A DNA stretch of 13,172 nucleotides, taken from NCBI GenBank assembly GCA_964446285.1, contig CAYUNT010000132.1:1-13172 (forward strand), in the 5' to 3' direction. Positions 6,659 through 13,160 of this stretch are shown in pieces. The translations under genes were made by a program, and so were the position numbers. The notes beneath the pieces are model-generated. The model had not been told where the DNA came from. It saw nothing but the letters and a program-made list of their open reading frames with translations, and made no database searches. Source of the DNA: CAYUNT01 sp964446285 (GTDB lineage: Bacteria > Sumerlaeota > Sumerlaeia > SLMS01 > CAYUNT01). Numbering within the stretch: the first letter of the stretch is position 1; each line of letters starts with the position of its first letter.

Positions 6659-7699
6659 ATGAAAGCCCGCATTGAGAAAAAAAACCTGCTGCTGATCGAC
6701 CCATTTGGAATCGCCCGGGGCACCACGACCGCGCGCGACACAGTGATTCTCGAACTCGAATGCGGCGGACGCGGCGAAGCCTCGACAGTCAGTTATCGCG
6801 GGCAAACCATCGACGGGGAAATCGCCGCCCTCAAGGCCATGACGCCCCTCATCCCGGACGAACCGTGGGAAATTGAGGAAATCCTTGGCCTGCTGCGCGA
6901 CAAATTCCCCGATCACACGGCCGCCCTCGCCGCCATCGACATGGCCATCCACGATTGGGTTGGCATCCGCCTTGGCGTGCCTCTTTACCGCCTGTTTGGA
7001 TGCTCTTCGCCGCAGGCAAAACGCAAACAAACCTCTTTCACGATCGGCATAGATAAGAAAGAGGTCATGCTCCAAAAGGTCGCAAAGGCCAAAGAACACC
7101 CAATTCTGAAAATCAAACTCGGCCGCAACGCCGAGCAAGACATGGACGTTATGAAAGCCATCCGCAAGGCCGAACCCGGGAAGCCGCTCCGCGTGGATGC
7201 CAATGCGGGCTGGACGCTCGACGAGGCGCGCCGGTGTATTCGCCTGCTGGCCGATTTGGGCATCGATTATGTTGAACAGCCTTTGGCCATCGGAAACTTC
7301 GAACAACTGGCCATCTTGTCGAAGGAATCCCCGCTCCCGATCTTCGTCGATGAAGACGTGGACAGCGCAAGCGACATTCCCAAACTGGCGGGCAAATGCC
7401 ACGGCGTGAACCTCAAACTGGTCAAGACGGGCGGCCTGCTCGAAGCGCGAAAACTCACCGCCTTCGCCCGCGCCTGCGACTTGCAGGTCATGATCGGATG
7501 CATGATCGAATCCTCGCTCGGCATCACGGCCGGAGCGCACCTCGGCGCGCTTATCGACCATTTGGATTTGGATGGACATCTGCTCATCTCGAACGACCCG
7601 TTCCAGGGCATGACGCTCGAAGGTCCCGACCGCATCGTTCACGTGCCCGAAGACCGCCCGGGAATCGGCGCGATCGAGCGGCCCTCCCCAGCGAATTGA
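6659..7699 (+). CDS. Dipeptide epimerase, enolase superfamily (L-Ala-D/L-Glu epimerase-like, YkfB/YcjG family)
   Basis: 346 residues from the ATG at 6659, placed by the family N-terminus (KARIEKKNLLLIDPFGIARG, compare E. coli TPFVIARG). There is no clear SD. An in-frame ATG at 6560 lies inside the upstream hairpins and would add 33 non-conserved residues. The barrel landmarks of the muconate-lactonizing subgroup are present. They are KIK with Lys151/Lys153, DANAGW with Asp180, VEQPL with Glu206, VDED (229-232) and NLKLVKTGG with Lys256 as opposite-face base. GCMIESSLG follows, then DLDG with the DxD pair at 303/305 that marks dipeptide epimerases. It should convert L-Ala-D-Glu to L-Ala-L-Glu in the cytoplasm so peptidases can recycle it, following the YkfC-like gene. 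Exact substrate cannot be read from sequence alone. Confidence 0.9.
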   Translation: MKARIEKKNLLLIDPFGIARGTTTARDTVILELECGGRGEASTVSYRGQTIDGEIAALKAMTPLIPDEPWEIEEILGLLRDKFPDHTAALAAIDMAIHDWVGIRLGVPLYRLFGCSSPQAKRKQTSFTIGIDKKEVMLQKVAKAKEHPILKIKLGRNAEQDMDVMKAIRKAEPGKPLRVDANAGWTLDEARRCIRLLADLGIDYVEQPLAIGNFEQLAILSKESPLPIFVDEDVDSASDIPKLAGKCHGVNLKLVKTGGLLEARKLTAFARACDLQVMIGCMIESSLGITAGAHLGALIDHLDLDGHLLISNDPFQGMTLEGPDRIVHVPEDRPGIGAIERPSPAN

Positions 7700-7728
7700 A
7701 CAGAACACCTGCACGAACGCGAACCCCC

Positions 7729-10017
7729 ATGCGCCATGCCTCTCTTGGCCGTTCCCTTGCTCTGGACCTCGTGAGGCATGTTCCGGCGCGCGCGGGATGT
7801 AGAACTGGCATCACATTCACCTGCCTATTGGGACTTTCCATTGTTCTGAAAGCCGCCAATGCCTCTTCGGCATCCGCCCCCGCTCCTCCCTCCTCGCCGC
7901 CTCTCGCTGCTCCGGAGCGCGATTCAATGCTCCTCATGGGCGAATGGTATGTGGCCGGCCTTGACCCCACTGCGGGCGAACCGCCTCAATCCTGGTTCGA
8001 GGGCATCCCGAAAAAGGCGCAGAGAGTCCGCTGGCCCGGTCCTATGTCCATCACCGGCGCAGATGCTCCCGGGTCCGTCACCATGTATCTGTGGCGTCCG
8101 GTGGACATCCCCAAGCGCTGGTTTGGCAAAGCTGCCTGGCTCGAATTCCCCCGCATCGAAGGACCGTCGCGAGTGTGGGTAAATGGCATTTCGCCAGAAA
8201 GCGAAGAGCGAGTAGCCGAATGCCCCGCGGACATCACGGTTTCGCCCCTCTTGCGATCCGGCGACACGAATCTGATTGTCGTTCGTGTGCTTGGCACACC
8301 CGCAGCCCGCCGGATGCTGCGCGGCGACCCTCCCATTTTGCACGCCGCTTCGGCCATTCATCTCGACACCGTATTTGTCCGCCCGCCCCAGCATACGGGC
8401 GTCCTGTGGGTGGAAGCCAAACTGCGCCGCATGGTAGGCATTGGCGCAATGCGTCTGCCGCAAGACCTTGAATCCGAGGAAATTGCCGTCCGCTTTGACG
8501 TTTATGAAGGCGCGGACTGCAATCCGGTCCGCTGCATTTCCGGCGCTTCGATTGAATCGGTTCGGATCAATCCCTCCGCCCGCAGCGTTTCCGCCCCGCT
8601 CCCCATCGAGGGATGGCGGCCCTGGCGGCCAGGCGCTCCCGCCCTCTATACGGTTTCCGCCATCCTGACGCGCGACGGCCACCCCGTCGATTCGCTCGTT
8701 GTCACAACGGGATTTGCCGACTGGAATCTGAATGCCGGGCGCTTGCGCCTTGGGGAATTCGACGTGGCGTTGCGGTGTGTATCGCTGCCGTCCGCGCTCG
8801 TCAACTGGGCCGAAGAAGGCGCATGGGCCGAGGTGGCGGGAACCTCCGAAGGCATTGGCGATGTTGACGCGCAGGCTCTTTTGCGATACGTCCGCCAACG
8901 CCGCAGGGCATTCTGGATCGACGCGCTGCGGGTCATGCAGGGAATCGGCGCAACGATGATCCGAGTGGACGACTTGGCGCCCGCGGCGCTGCTCGATGCG
9001 GCGGACCAGACCGGAATGATCGTCGAAGAACGAATCCGCCCCCGTCCGCGCCGCCCTCCCGAAGCTCCCAACGAAGGCATGACCAGCGCCACCGGCGTCC
9101 GCGAGACCGTCGAACGCGATCAGGCGCATCCGTGCCTGCCCTGGTGGCGCGTTGAAGCGCAAGGGCCAGCCTGGCACATCGAGGCCCTGGCGCGCGCCTG
9201 CCGCCTGATGGAACCCCGCCGGCCTGCGTTTGGATACATGGCGGGTGATTCGCGCATCCGCCGCCCGGCCATTCTTTACGCCGGACGCCCTGAAGACCCG
9301 GTTCCCGCCATCGAAACCGAAGAAATTCCCTTTCAAACATCTGCCAGCCGGGCGTGGACACTCCTGGCGTTGCCCGCGCCGGGCGCTGGCGAAAAGGGAG
9401 GAGAAACGCCATTGCCAAAACCTTTCTGGCAATGGACGCCAAGCGCGGGCGAATTGACGCCTCGCAACCAGAAGCAAATCCTCGACTGGATCGCATTCAC
9501 CCGCTCCAACCCTGTCGCGGGCGGATGGGGATTTGGACTGGCCATGCCATCGTGGTCCGCGCAAGGGATGCCGCCGCCCGCGCGAACGCCGCCCATCAAT
9601 GAAGTCCTCGGATTGCTGATGGACGCTGCCACAAGCAAAACCCTTGCCTCGGCGATGTTCGGACCGTTTGTGCACATCAGCCCGGAAGCGGGTGCGCTTA
9701 CTGCAGGCCAGGCGGCGAAAATCGAAGTGGCGCTTGTTCCCGGTCTTCAGGGATTTCCGGCGGGAGAGGCGCAAATCCGCCTGATGCTGTGCCCCGCCAT
9801 CAACAGAAAAGGCGCTTTTTCCACGCTGACAGCGGAGGAAAAACTGGGCAGTCTGCAAGGCGCCGCAAATCAACTGCCACAACGATTCCGAATCACTTTG
9901 AATATCGGAAAAGAGATCCCGCCAGGTCCCGCCACCTTGGACGCCGAAGTGATTTGGGGCGCGAATACACGATGGACCAGCCCGCCGCTCGCCGTTACTC
10001 TCCAGAAGGCGCGCTAG
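7729..10017 (+). CDS. Exported GH2-fold protein, probable pseudoenzyme
   Basis: 762 residues from the ATG at 7729, 29 nt after the epimerase gene. No SD is visible and a GTG at 7771 is an alternative start. A hydrophobic stretch at 27-44 (TGITFTCLLGLSIVLKAA) followed by Ala/Ser/Pro suggests export or anchoring. Residues 65-190 resemble the GH2 jelly-roll domain (VWVNG at 149-153, ADIT, LLRSGDTNLIVVRV). About 215-330 is Ig-like. The barrel-like part has ALRVMQGIGATMIRVDD (399-415) and LLDAADQTGMIVEE (421-434). The acid/base segment of GH2 enzymes, HPSVIMWSLGNE, aligns without gaps to HPCLPWWRVEAQ (467-478), so Asn-Glu is Ala-Gln. I found no clear nucleophile Glu. A C-terminal beta-sandwich-like region (655-760) closes it. 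It is probably non-catalytic carbohydrate binding, with role unknown. Confidence 0.7.
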   Translation: MRHASLGRSLALDLVRHVPARAGCRTGITFTCLLGLSIVLKAANASSASAPAPPSSPPLAAPERDSMLLMGEWYVAGLDPTAGEPPQSWFEGIPKKAQRVRWPGPMSITGADAPGSVTMYLWRPVDIPKRWFGKAAWLEFPRIEGPSRVWVNGISPESEERVAECPADITVSPLLRSGDTNLIVVRVLGTPAARRMLRGDPPILHAASAIHLDTVFVRPPQHTGVLWVEAKLRRMVGIGAMRLPQDLESEEIAVRFDVYEGADCNPVRCISGASIESVRINPSARSVSAPLPIEGWRPWRPGAPALYTVSAILTRDGHPVDSLVVTTGFADWNLNAGRLRLGEFDVALRCVSLPSALVNWAEEGAWAEVAGTSEGIGDVDAQALLRYVRQRRRAFWIDALRVMQGIGATMIRVDDLAPAALLDAADQTGMIVEERIRPRPRRPPEAPNEGMTSATGVRETVERDQAHPCLPWWRVEAQGPAWHIEALARACRLMEPRRPAFGYMAGDSRIRRPAILYAGRPEDPVPAIETEEIPFQTSASRAWTLLALPAPGAGEKGGETPLPKPFWQWTPSAGELTPRNQKQILDWIAFTRSNPVAGGWGFGLAMPSWSAQGMPPPARTPPINEVLGLLMDAATSKTLASAMFGPFVHISPEAGALTAGQAAKIEVALVPGLQGFPAGEAQIRLMLCPAINRKGAFSTLTAEEKLGSLQGAANQLPQRFRITLNIGKEIPPGPATLDAEVIWGANTRWTSPPLAVTLQKAR

Positions 10018-10026
10018 CCCTGTTTG

Positions 10027-10057
10027 GGTCCTTTTCGTCTTTTAGGTCCTTTTTGTC
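10027..10057 (+). repeat. Short T-rich direct repeat (GGTCCTTTT-x-GTC)
   Basis: Two 13-nt units, GGTCCTTTTCGTC (10027-10039) and GGTCCTTTTTGTC (10045-10057), spaced 18 nt apart with one mismatch. They begin just after the GH2-like gene's stop codon. Tracts of this kind recur as dispersed repeats in some bacteria (recalled, not checked). Just downstream a GCGAA-TTT-TTCGC hairpin lies at 10084-10096. Confidence 0.5.
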
Positions 10058-10072
10058 CCCCTCTGAATCGCC

Positions 10073-10117
10073 GCGAACAAAACGCGAATTTTTCGCTTGA
10101 CGTTCGCCTCGGTCCTG
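10073..10117 (+). repeat. Dispersed repeat flanking dinB, copy 1
   Basis: This stretch begins GCGAACA and ends CGTTCGCCTCGGTCCTG. It aligns over about 43 nt with 10736-10780 on the other side of dinB, with roughly three-quarters identity and two small gaps by eye. The two copies are in direct orientation. Confidence 0.45.
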
Positions 10118-10182
10118 ATCTTGAGTCGCAGCAGAAGGTTGTAACTACTTCGCCATTCGAATGTCGGCGGCATTCGGCATAA

Positions 10183-10188
10183 AAGGAG
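10183..10188 (+). promoter_or_regulatory. Ribosome binding site of the dinB-family gene
   Basis: AAGGAG with a 6-nt spacer (CATATC) to the ATG at 10195; a strong site that fixes the start. Confidence 0.75.
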
Positions 10189-10194
10189 CATATC

Positions 10195-10671
10195 ATGGAC
10201 GGCAAAAAGGCTGTCGAACTGATCCAAATGGAACGCAAATTCCTAAACGCCATCGTGAAGGACTTTCGCCCCGAGCACAGCGATTTCCGCCCGGTTGAGG
10301 GCATGATGACCGCGGCACAGCAGATTCGCCACATCGCACACACAGTCCTGTGGTTTAATGAGGCCGCGTTTGTTCCGGGCGGCAAGTTCAACATGGATTT
10401 CGAGGCCATGACAAAGGAAATGCAAAAGCCCTGCACCATCGACTCCGCGCGCGCCGAACTCAATGCGGCTTATGAGAAGTATATCGCCTCTGTCGCGCCA
10501 CTCAGCGAGAAGGAACTCAATACGCCTTTGCCGCCCAATCCAATCATGGGCGAAGTTCCGCGTGTTGCGGTGATCGGCGCCAATGGCGACCATACAGCCC
10601 ATCATCGCGGATCGCTGGCGGTATATCTGCGCCTGGTGGGAATCACGCCTCGAATGATCTACATGGACTAA
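10195..10671 (+). CDS. DinB-family (DinB/YfiT-like four-helix bundle) metal-binding protein
   Basis: 158 residues, the usual length for this family. Three His positions typical of the DinB metal site are visible: His49 in IRHIAHT (His46 is nearby) and His133/His137 in GDHTAHHRGSLAVYLR. The last matches the family's H-x3-H-R-G-Q motif, with Ser in place of the usual Gln. Family members bind a divalent metal in a four-helix bundle. They include thiol-dependent transferases and damage-inducible proteins of unknown activity, so no substrate can be given. It is cytoplasmic, with no signal or membrane segment. The SD and start are clear. The gene appears monocistronic: 177 bp separate it from the gene before and 398 bp from recN after, and both gaps are full of repeats. 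Confidence 0.85.
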   Translation: MDGKKAVELIQMERKFLNAIVKDFRPEHSDFRPVEGMMTAAQQIRHIAHTVLWFNEAAFVPGGKFNMDFEAMTKEMQKPCTIDSARAELNAAYEKYIASVAPLSEKELNTPLPPNPIMGEVPRVAVIGANGDHTAHHRGSLAVYLRLVGITPRMIYMD

Positions 10672-10697
10672 AATCGGCGCGGGGCAACAGGAATCTC

Positions 10698-10705
10698 TAA
10701 GGAGG
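10698..10705 (+). other. Orphan Shine-Dalgarno-like TAAGGAGG
   Basis: A perfect eight-base complement to the 16S rRNA tail, 26 nt after the dinB-family stop. It has no ATG, GTG or TTG at ribosome-binding distance. The nearest ATG (10745) opens only a 13-codon frame and is about 40 nt away. It may be a remnant of a lost gene or chance. Confidence 0.35.
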
Positions 10706-10735
10706 GGAGAGAGGATCGAATTCGCTTTCGTTTCG

Positions 10736-10780
10736 GCGAACATTATGCGTATTTTCGACTTGCGTTCGCCCGCGGTCTTG
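10736..10780 (+). repeat. Dispersed repeat flanking dinB, copy 2
   Basis: Begins GCGAACA and ends CGTTCGCCCGCGGTCTTG; direct-orientation partner of 10073-10117. The similarity does not extend clearly beyond these limits. Confidence 0.45.
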
Positions 10781-10825
10781 CAATAGGCATTCCTTCAGTC
10801 CGCGCATGGGATCGCGAGGCTCCGC

Positions 10826-10970
10826 ACTCGCGCCTTCAGGACCAAAAACTGTTCAAAGTGCAAGAAAAACCTTGGGCGAGACGCCCAAGCCACCGGAAAT
10901 CACGGGCAAAATGCCCATGCCACCAGTAACTTTGAACAGCTCCTGCCTTCAGGACTCGCACCTTCAGGAG
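10826..10970. repeat. Composite palindromic element with direct repeats upstream of recN
   Basis: Outer inverted repeat: CTGTTCAAAGT (10849-10859) and ACTTTGAACAG (10929-10939), perfect over 11 bp. Inside are two perfect hairpins: CTTGGGCG-AGA-CGCCCAAG (10871-10889) and GGGCA-AAA-TGCCC (10904-10916). Each is followed by GCCACC, so the two inner units are tandem copies spaced 30 nt apart. Outside, ACTCGCGCCTTCAGGA (10826-10841) is repeated with one change at 10954-10969, and CCTTCAGGA occurs once more at 10946-10954. The layout is mobile-element-like, but there is no coding capacity. Confidence 0.7.
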
Positions 10971-11054
10971 AACAGGAATTGCCGGAGTGACAGTCAGCCA
11001 CAATCCGATGCGATTCTTGCATCTCCATTTATTCAGCGGTGCATCTCATCAGGT

Positions 11055-11059
11055 GGAGG
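11055..11059 (+). promoter_or_regulatory. Ribosome binding site fixing the recN start
   Basis: GGAGG, 10 nt before the ATG at 11070. The frame is open upstream to an ATG at 10806, but that stretch is repeat DNA without protein character. The SD can itself pair with the CTCC just downstream (GGAGGCTTTCTCC), a small hairpin that might lower initiation. Confidence 0.6.
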
Positions 11060-11069
11060 CTTTCTCCTT

Positions 11070-12893
11070 ATGCTGCGCCATCTTCACATCCAGAATCTGG
11101 CTCTCATCGAGGAAATTGCCCTGGATTTCGAGGAAGGACTGACTGTTTTCACCGGCGAGTCCGGGGCAGGCAAATCGATCGTCCTCGATGCCATCATGTT
11201 GCTGGCCGGAATGCGCGCTTCGCCTTCGATGATTCGCTCGGGCAAAGATCGCGCCACCCTGGAGGCGGTTTGGGAAATCCCCGTGGAACATCCGGCCCTG
11301 AAGTGGCTTGAGGAAAATGGACTCGAGGACTCCGATGAAGATGAGAGCGGTCCTTCACCGGCTTCTCGTGTTGTGAATGCTTGCCCGGACAATGCATCGC
11401 CTGTTAGCGCCCCCCGGCGAGGAGCCGCCCGGAGCGAAACCATAAGCCAGCCTGCGCGCGAGGTGATTTTACGCCGCGAAATACATTCCTCGGGACGCGG
11501 GCGCGCATGGATCAATGGACGCCTTGTCCCTGCCAGCGCGCTGGAGTCGCTTTCCGGCCACTTGCTGGAGATCCACGGCCAAATGGAACACCAGGCGTTT
11601 CTCGACCCCGGAGCGCAGCGCGATTTTTACGATTCGCTTCTCGGGCTGGGGCCATTGCGCGAGCAAGTGCGCCTTGCCTGCCAGCAGGTTCTGGATGCCC
11701 AGCGTCAAATCGACGCGCTTCAGGCGGATGGGCGCGATATCGAGCAACGGCGTGATTTTCTGGCCTTCCAGATCGGAGAATTGCGTTCGCTCAACCTTTG
11801 CCTGGGCGAACAGGAGGCCCTCGAATCGGAGCGCAAGCGCTTGGTCCACGCCGAGGAACTGCGCGCCGCGGCAGAAAGCATTCGTGCCGCTCTCTGCGAA
11901 TCGGGTTCCGAACAGCGTTCCGCCCTGGAGTTGGCCGGGGCATCGGCGGTTCAGCTGCGCCGCATGGTTCGGTGCGATAACAATTTGGCTCCTTTGGCCG
12001 AGTCGCTTGAAGGGGCGCTCGCTCAGATGGAAGACACGGCGCGCGAGGTTGGACGGTATCTCGACCGGCTTGATGCGGACCCAGCCCGCTTGAGCGAAAT
12101 CGAGGAACGCCTGGAAACCTTGCGCCGTGTCCTTCGCAAACATGGGCCATCCGAAGAGGAGGCCATCGAGCGCTTGCGGGTGCTGGAGGCCGAGCGCGCC
12201 GGACTGGAAAACCGCGACGCCGCAATGCGCGATGCCAATTCTTGCCTGGAGGCCGCGCGTGAACGCCTGACGCGCGCCGCAGCGGACTTATCTGCCGCCC
12301 GCGAACGCGGACGCCGCAAATTCCTTCGTCCTTTTAGTGCCATGCTGAAGGAATTCGCACTGCCAGATGCGAAAGTGGACATTCAAATGCGCCCGGCCTC
12401 GCACGGTGTGAAACTGAGCGAGGCAGGCCCGCTTTGTGGTCCGGAAGGGGCCGAAGACCTGGAAATTCTTTTCTGCGCGAATCCTGGCGAGCCGCTTCAG
12501 CCACTGCGGCGCGTGGTATCGGGTGGCGAGCTTTCGCGCGTTGCCCTGGCGCTTCGCGCGCTTGGCGCTGACCTGAGCGATGCCTCGACTCTGGTTTTCG
12601 ACGAAGTCGATGCAGGAGTTTCCGGCGTGGCGGCGCGTCGAATCGCCGAACGCCTGGCCGCCCTCGGCCAGCGCCGCCAAGTGATTTACGTCACGCATCA
12701 GGCAGCGGTCGCCTCCGCTGCAAACCGTCATATTGTTATTGAAAAGGAAATCCGCTCCGGCCGCGCCATCACATGGGCGCGCGAGGTGGAACAGGCCGAA
12801 CGCCGCCGCGAACTGGCGCGCCTTCTCGACGGCGGACAGCATTCCGACGCCAGTCTCGCCCTTGCCGCCGAGATGCTCGAAGCCGCCGGCTAA
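11070..12893 (+). CDS. recN: DNA repair protein RecN (SMC-like ATPase)
   Basis: 607 residues. RecN is a cytoplasmic ATPase of the SMC group that assists recombinational repair of double-strand breaks. The start MLRHLHIQNLALIEEI matches the family N-terminus. The Walker A motif GESGAGKS is at 29-36. The RecN-typical GRAWINGRLVP (144-154) and IHGQMEHQ (168-175) are present. A charged coiled-coil region spans about 195-415. The ABC signature VSGGELSR is at 483-490, Walker B LVFDEVD at 508-514, and the H-loop VTHQ at 541-544. All catalytic parts are intact, so it should be functional. It is longer than E. coli RecN (553 residues), mostly because of about 43 extra residues at 88-130. The operon context is single-gene. 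SD GGAGG supports this start. Confidence 0.95.
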   Translation: MLRHLHIQNLALIEEIALDFEEGLTVFTGESGAGKSIVLDAIMLLAGMRASPSMIRSGKDRATLEAVWEIPVEHPALKWLEENGLEDSDEDESGPSPASRVVNACPDNASPVSAPRRGAARSETISQPAREVILRREIHSSGRGRAWINGRLVPASALESLSGHLLEIHGQMEHQAFLDPGAQRDFYDSLLGLGPLREQVRLACQQVLDAQRQIDALQADGRDIEQRRDFLAFQIGELRSLNLCLGEQEALESERKRLVHAEELRAAAESIRAALCESGSEQRSALELAGASAVQLRRMVRCDNNLAPLAESLEGALAQMEDTAREVGRYLDRLDADPARLSEIEERLETLRRVLRKHGPSEEEAIERLRVLEAERAGLENRDAAMRDANSCLEAARERLTRAAADLSAARERGRRKFLRPFSAMLKEFALPDAKVDIQMRPASHGVKLSEAGPLCGPEGAEDLEILFCANPGEPLQPLRRVVSGGELSRVALALRALGADLSDASTLVFDEVDAGVSGVAARRIAERLAALGQRRQVIYVTHQAAVASAANRHIVIEKEIRSGRAITWAREVEQAERRRELARLLDGGQHSDASLALAAEMLEAAG

Positions 12894-12909
12894 TTTCTGG
12901 CGCGTATCG

Positions 12910-12921
12910 AGGAGGTGATCC
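12910..12921 (+). other. Orphan 12-base complement of the 16S rRNA 3' tail
   Basis: AGGAGGTGATCC is the exact reverse complement of the universal 16S 3' end GGATCACCTCCT. It lies 17 nt after the recN stop. No ATG, GTG or TTG lies at a suitable distance downstream. Read on the other strand it is a copy of the anti-Shine-Dalgarno tail, but the bases before it do not match 16S rRNA, so it is not a gene fragment of useful length. Confidence 0.6.
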
Positions 12922-12938
12922 TAAAAACGGCAGAGGAG

Positions 12939-13054
12939 ACCACGAAAAGGAATGAAATAGAAGGATTTTTCTTCAGAATTTGATTTACCCGGCAGGTAAA
13001 TCGAATTCTGACGAAAGTAATTCCCTTTTTCGTTGTTTTCGCGTTTTTCGTGGT
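12939..13054. repeat. Nested palindromic repeat (ACCACGAAAA type) after recN
   Basis: Outer arms ACCACGAAAA (12939-12948) and TTTTCGTGGT (13045-13054) are perfectly complementary. Pairing continues imperfectly through GGAAT/ATTCCC. A central hairpin has 16-bp arms at 12974-12989 (CAGAATTTGATTTACC) and 12995-13010 (GGTAAATCGAATTCTG), with one G-U pair and the 5-nt loop CGGCA. It could end recN transcription. It resembles dispersed intergenic repeats seen in many environmental genomes (recalled, not checked). Confidence 0.7.
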
Positions 13055-13154
13055 TGGAAATGCTTTTTCTAGGGTGGTGAGTATTTCCGCTCTCCTGGCC
13101 ACAAATTGCCAGTTATGCCAATTTCCCGTAATTCTGTTCCCTGAATTTGCTCTG

Positions 13155-13160
13155 AAGGAG
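13155..13160 (+). promoter_or_regulatory. Possible ribosome binding site for a gene beyond the right edge
   Basis: AAGGAG followed by 12 bases without a start codon before the window ends. If the next gene starts at or just past the edge, the spacing would be long but possible. The 13055-13154 stretch before it shows no gene; TTGCCA at 13106 could be a -35 box, but no good -10 follows. Confidence 0.3.

Noticed and set aside
6494..7714. Minus-strand open frame of 406 codons
   Set aside because: Antisense of the epimerase gene, whose plus-strand catalytic motifs are complete.
7924..9882. Long minus-strand open frame of 652 codons
   Set aside because: It is the antisense shadow of the GH2-like gene. 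Its translation is Arg/Gly/His-rich without domain patterns, while the plus frame shows GH2 motifs.
10849..10939. CRISPR array or riboswitch in the recN leader
   Set aside because: The repeated units are hairpins spaced 30 nt apart with only two copies and no spacer regularity; no known riboswitch core is visible.
10806..11069. N-terminal extension of RecN to the ATG at 10806
   Set aside because: This stretch is the hairpin repeat element; the family N-terminus and GGAGG site place the start at 11070.
12894..12940. 16S rRNA gene fragment after recN
   Set aside because: Only 12 bases match the 16S tail complement; flanking bases on both sides differ from rRNA.
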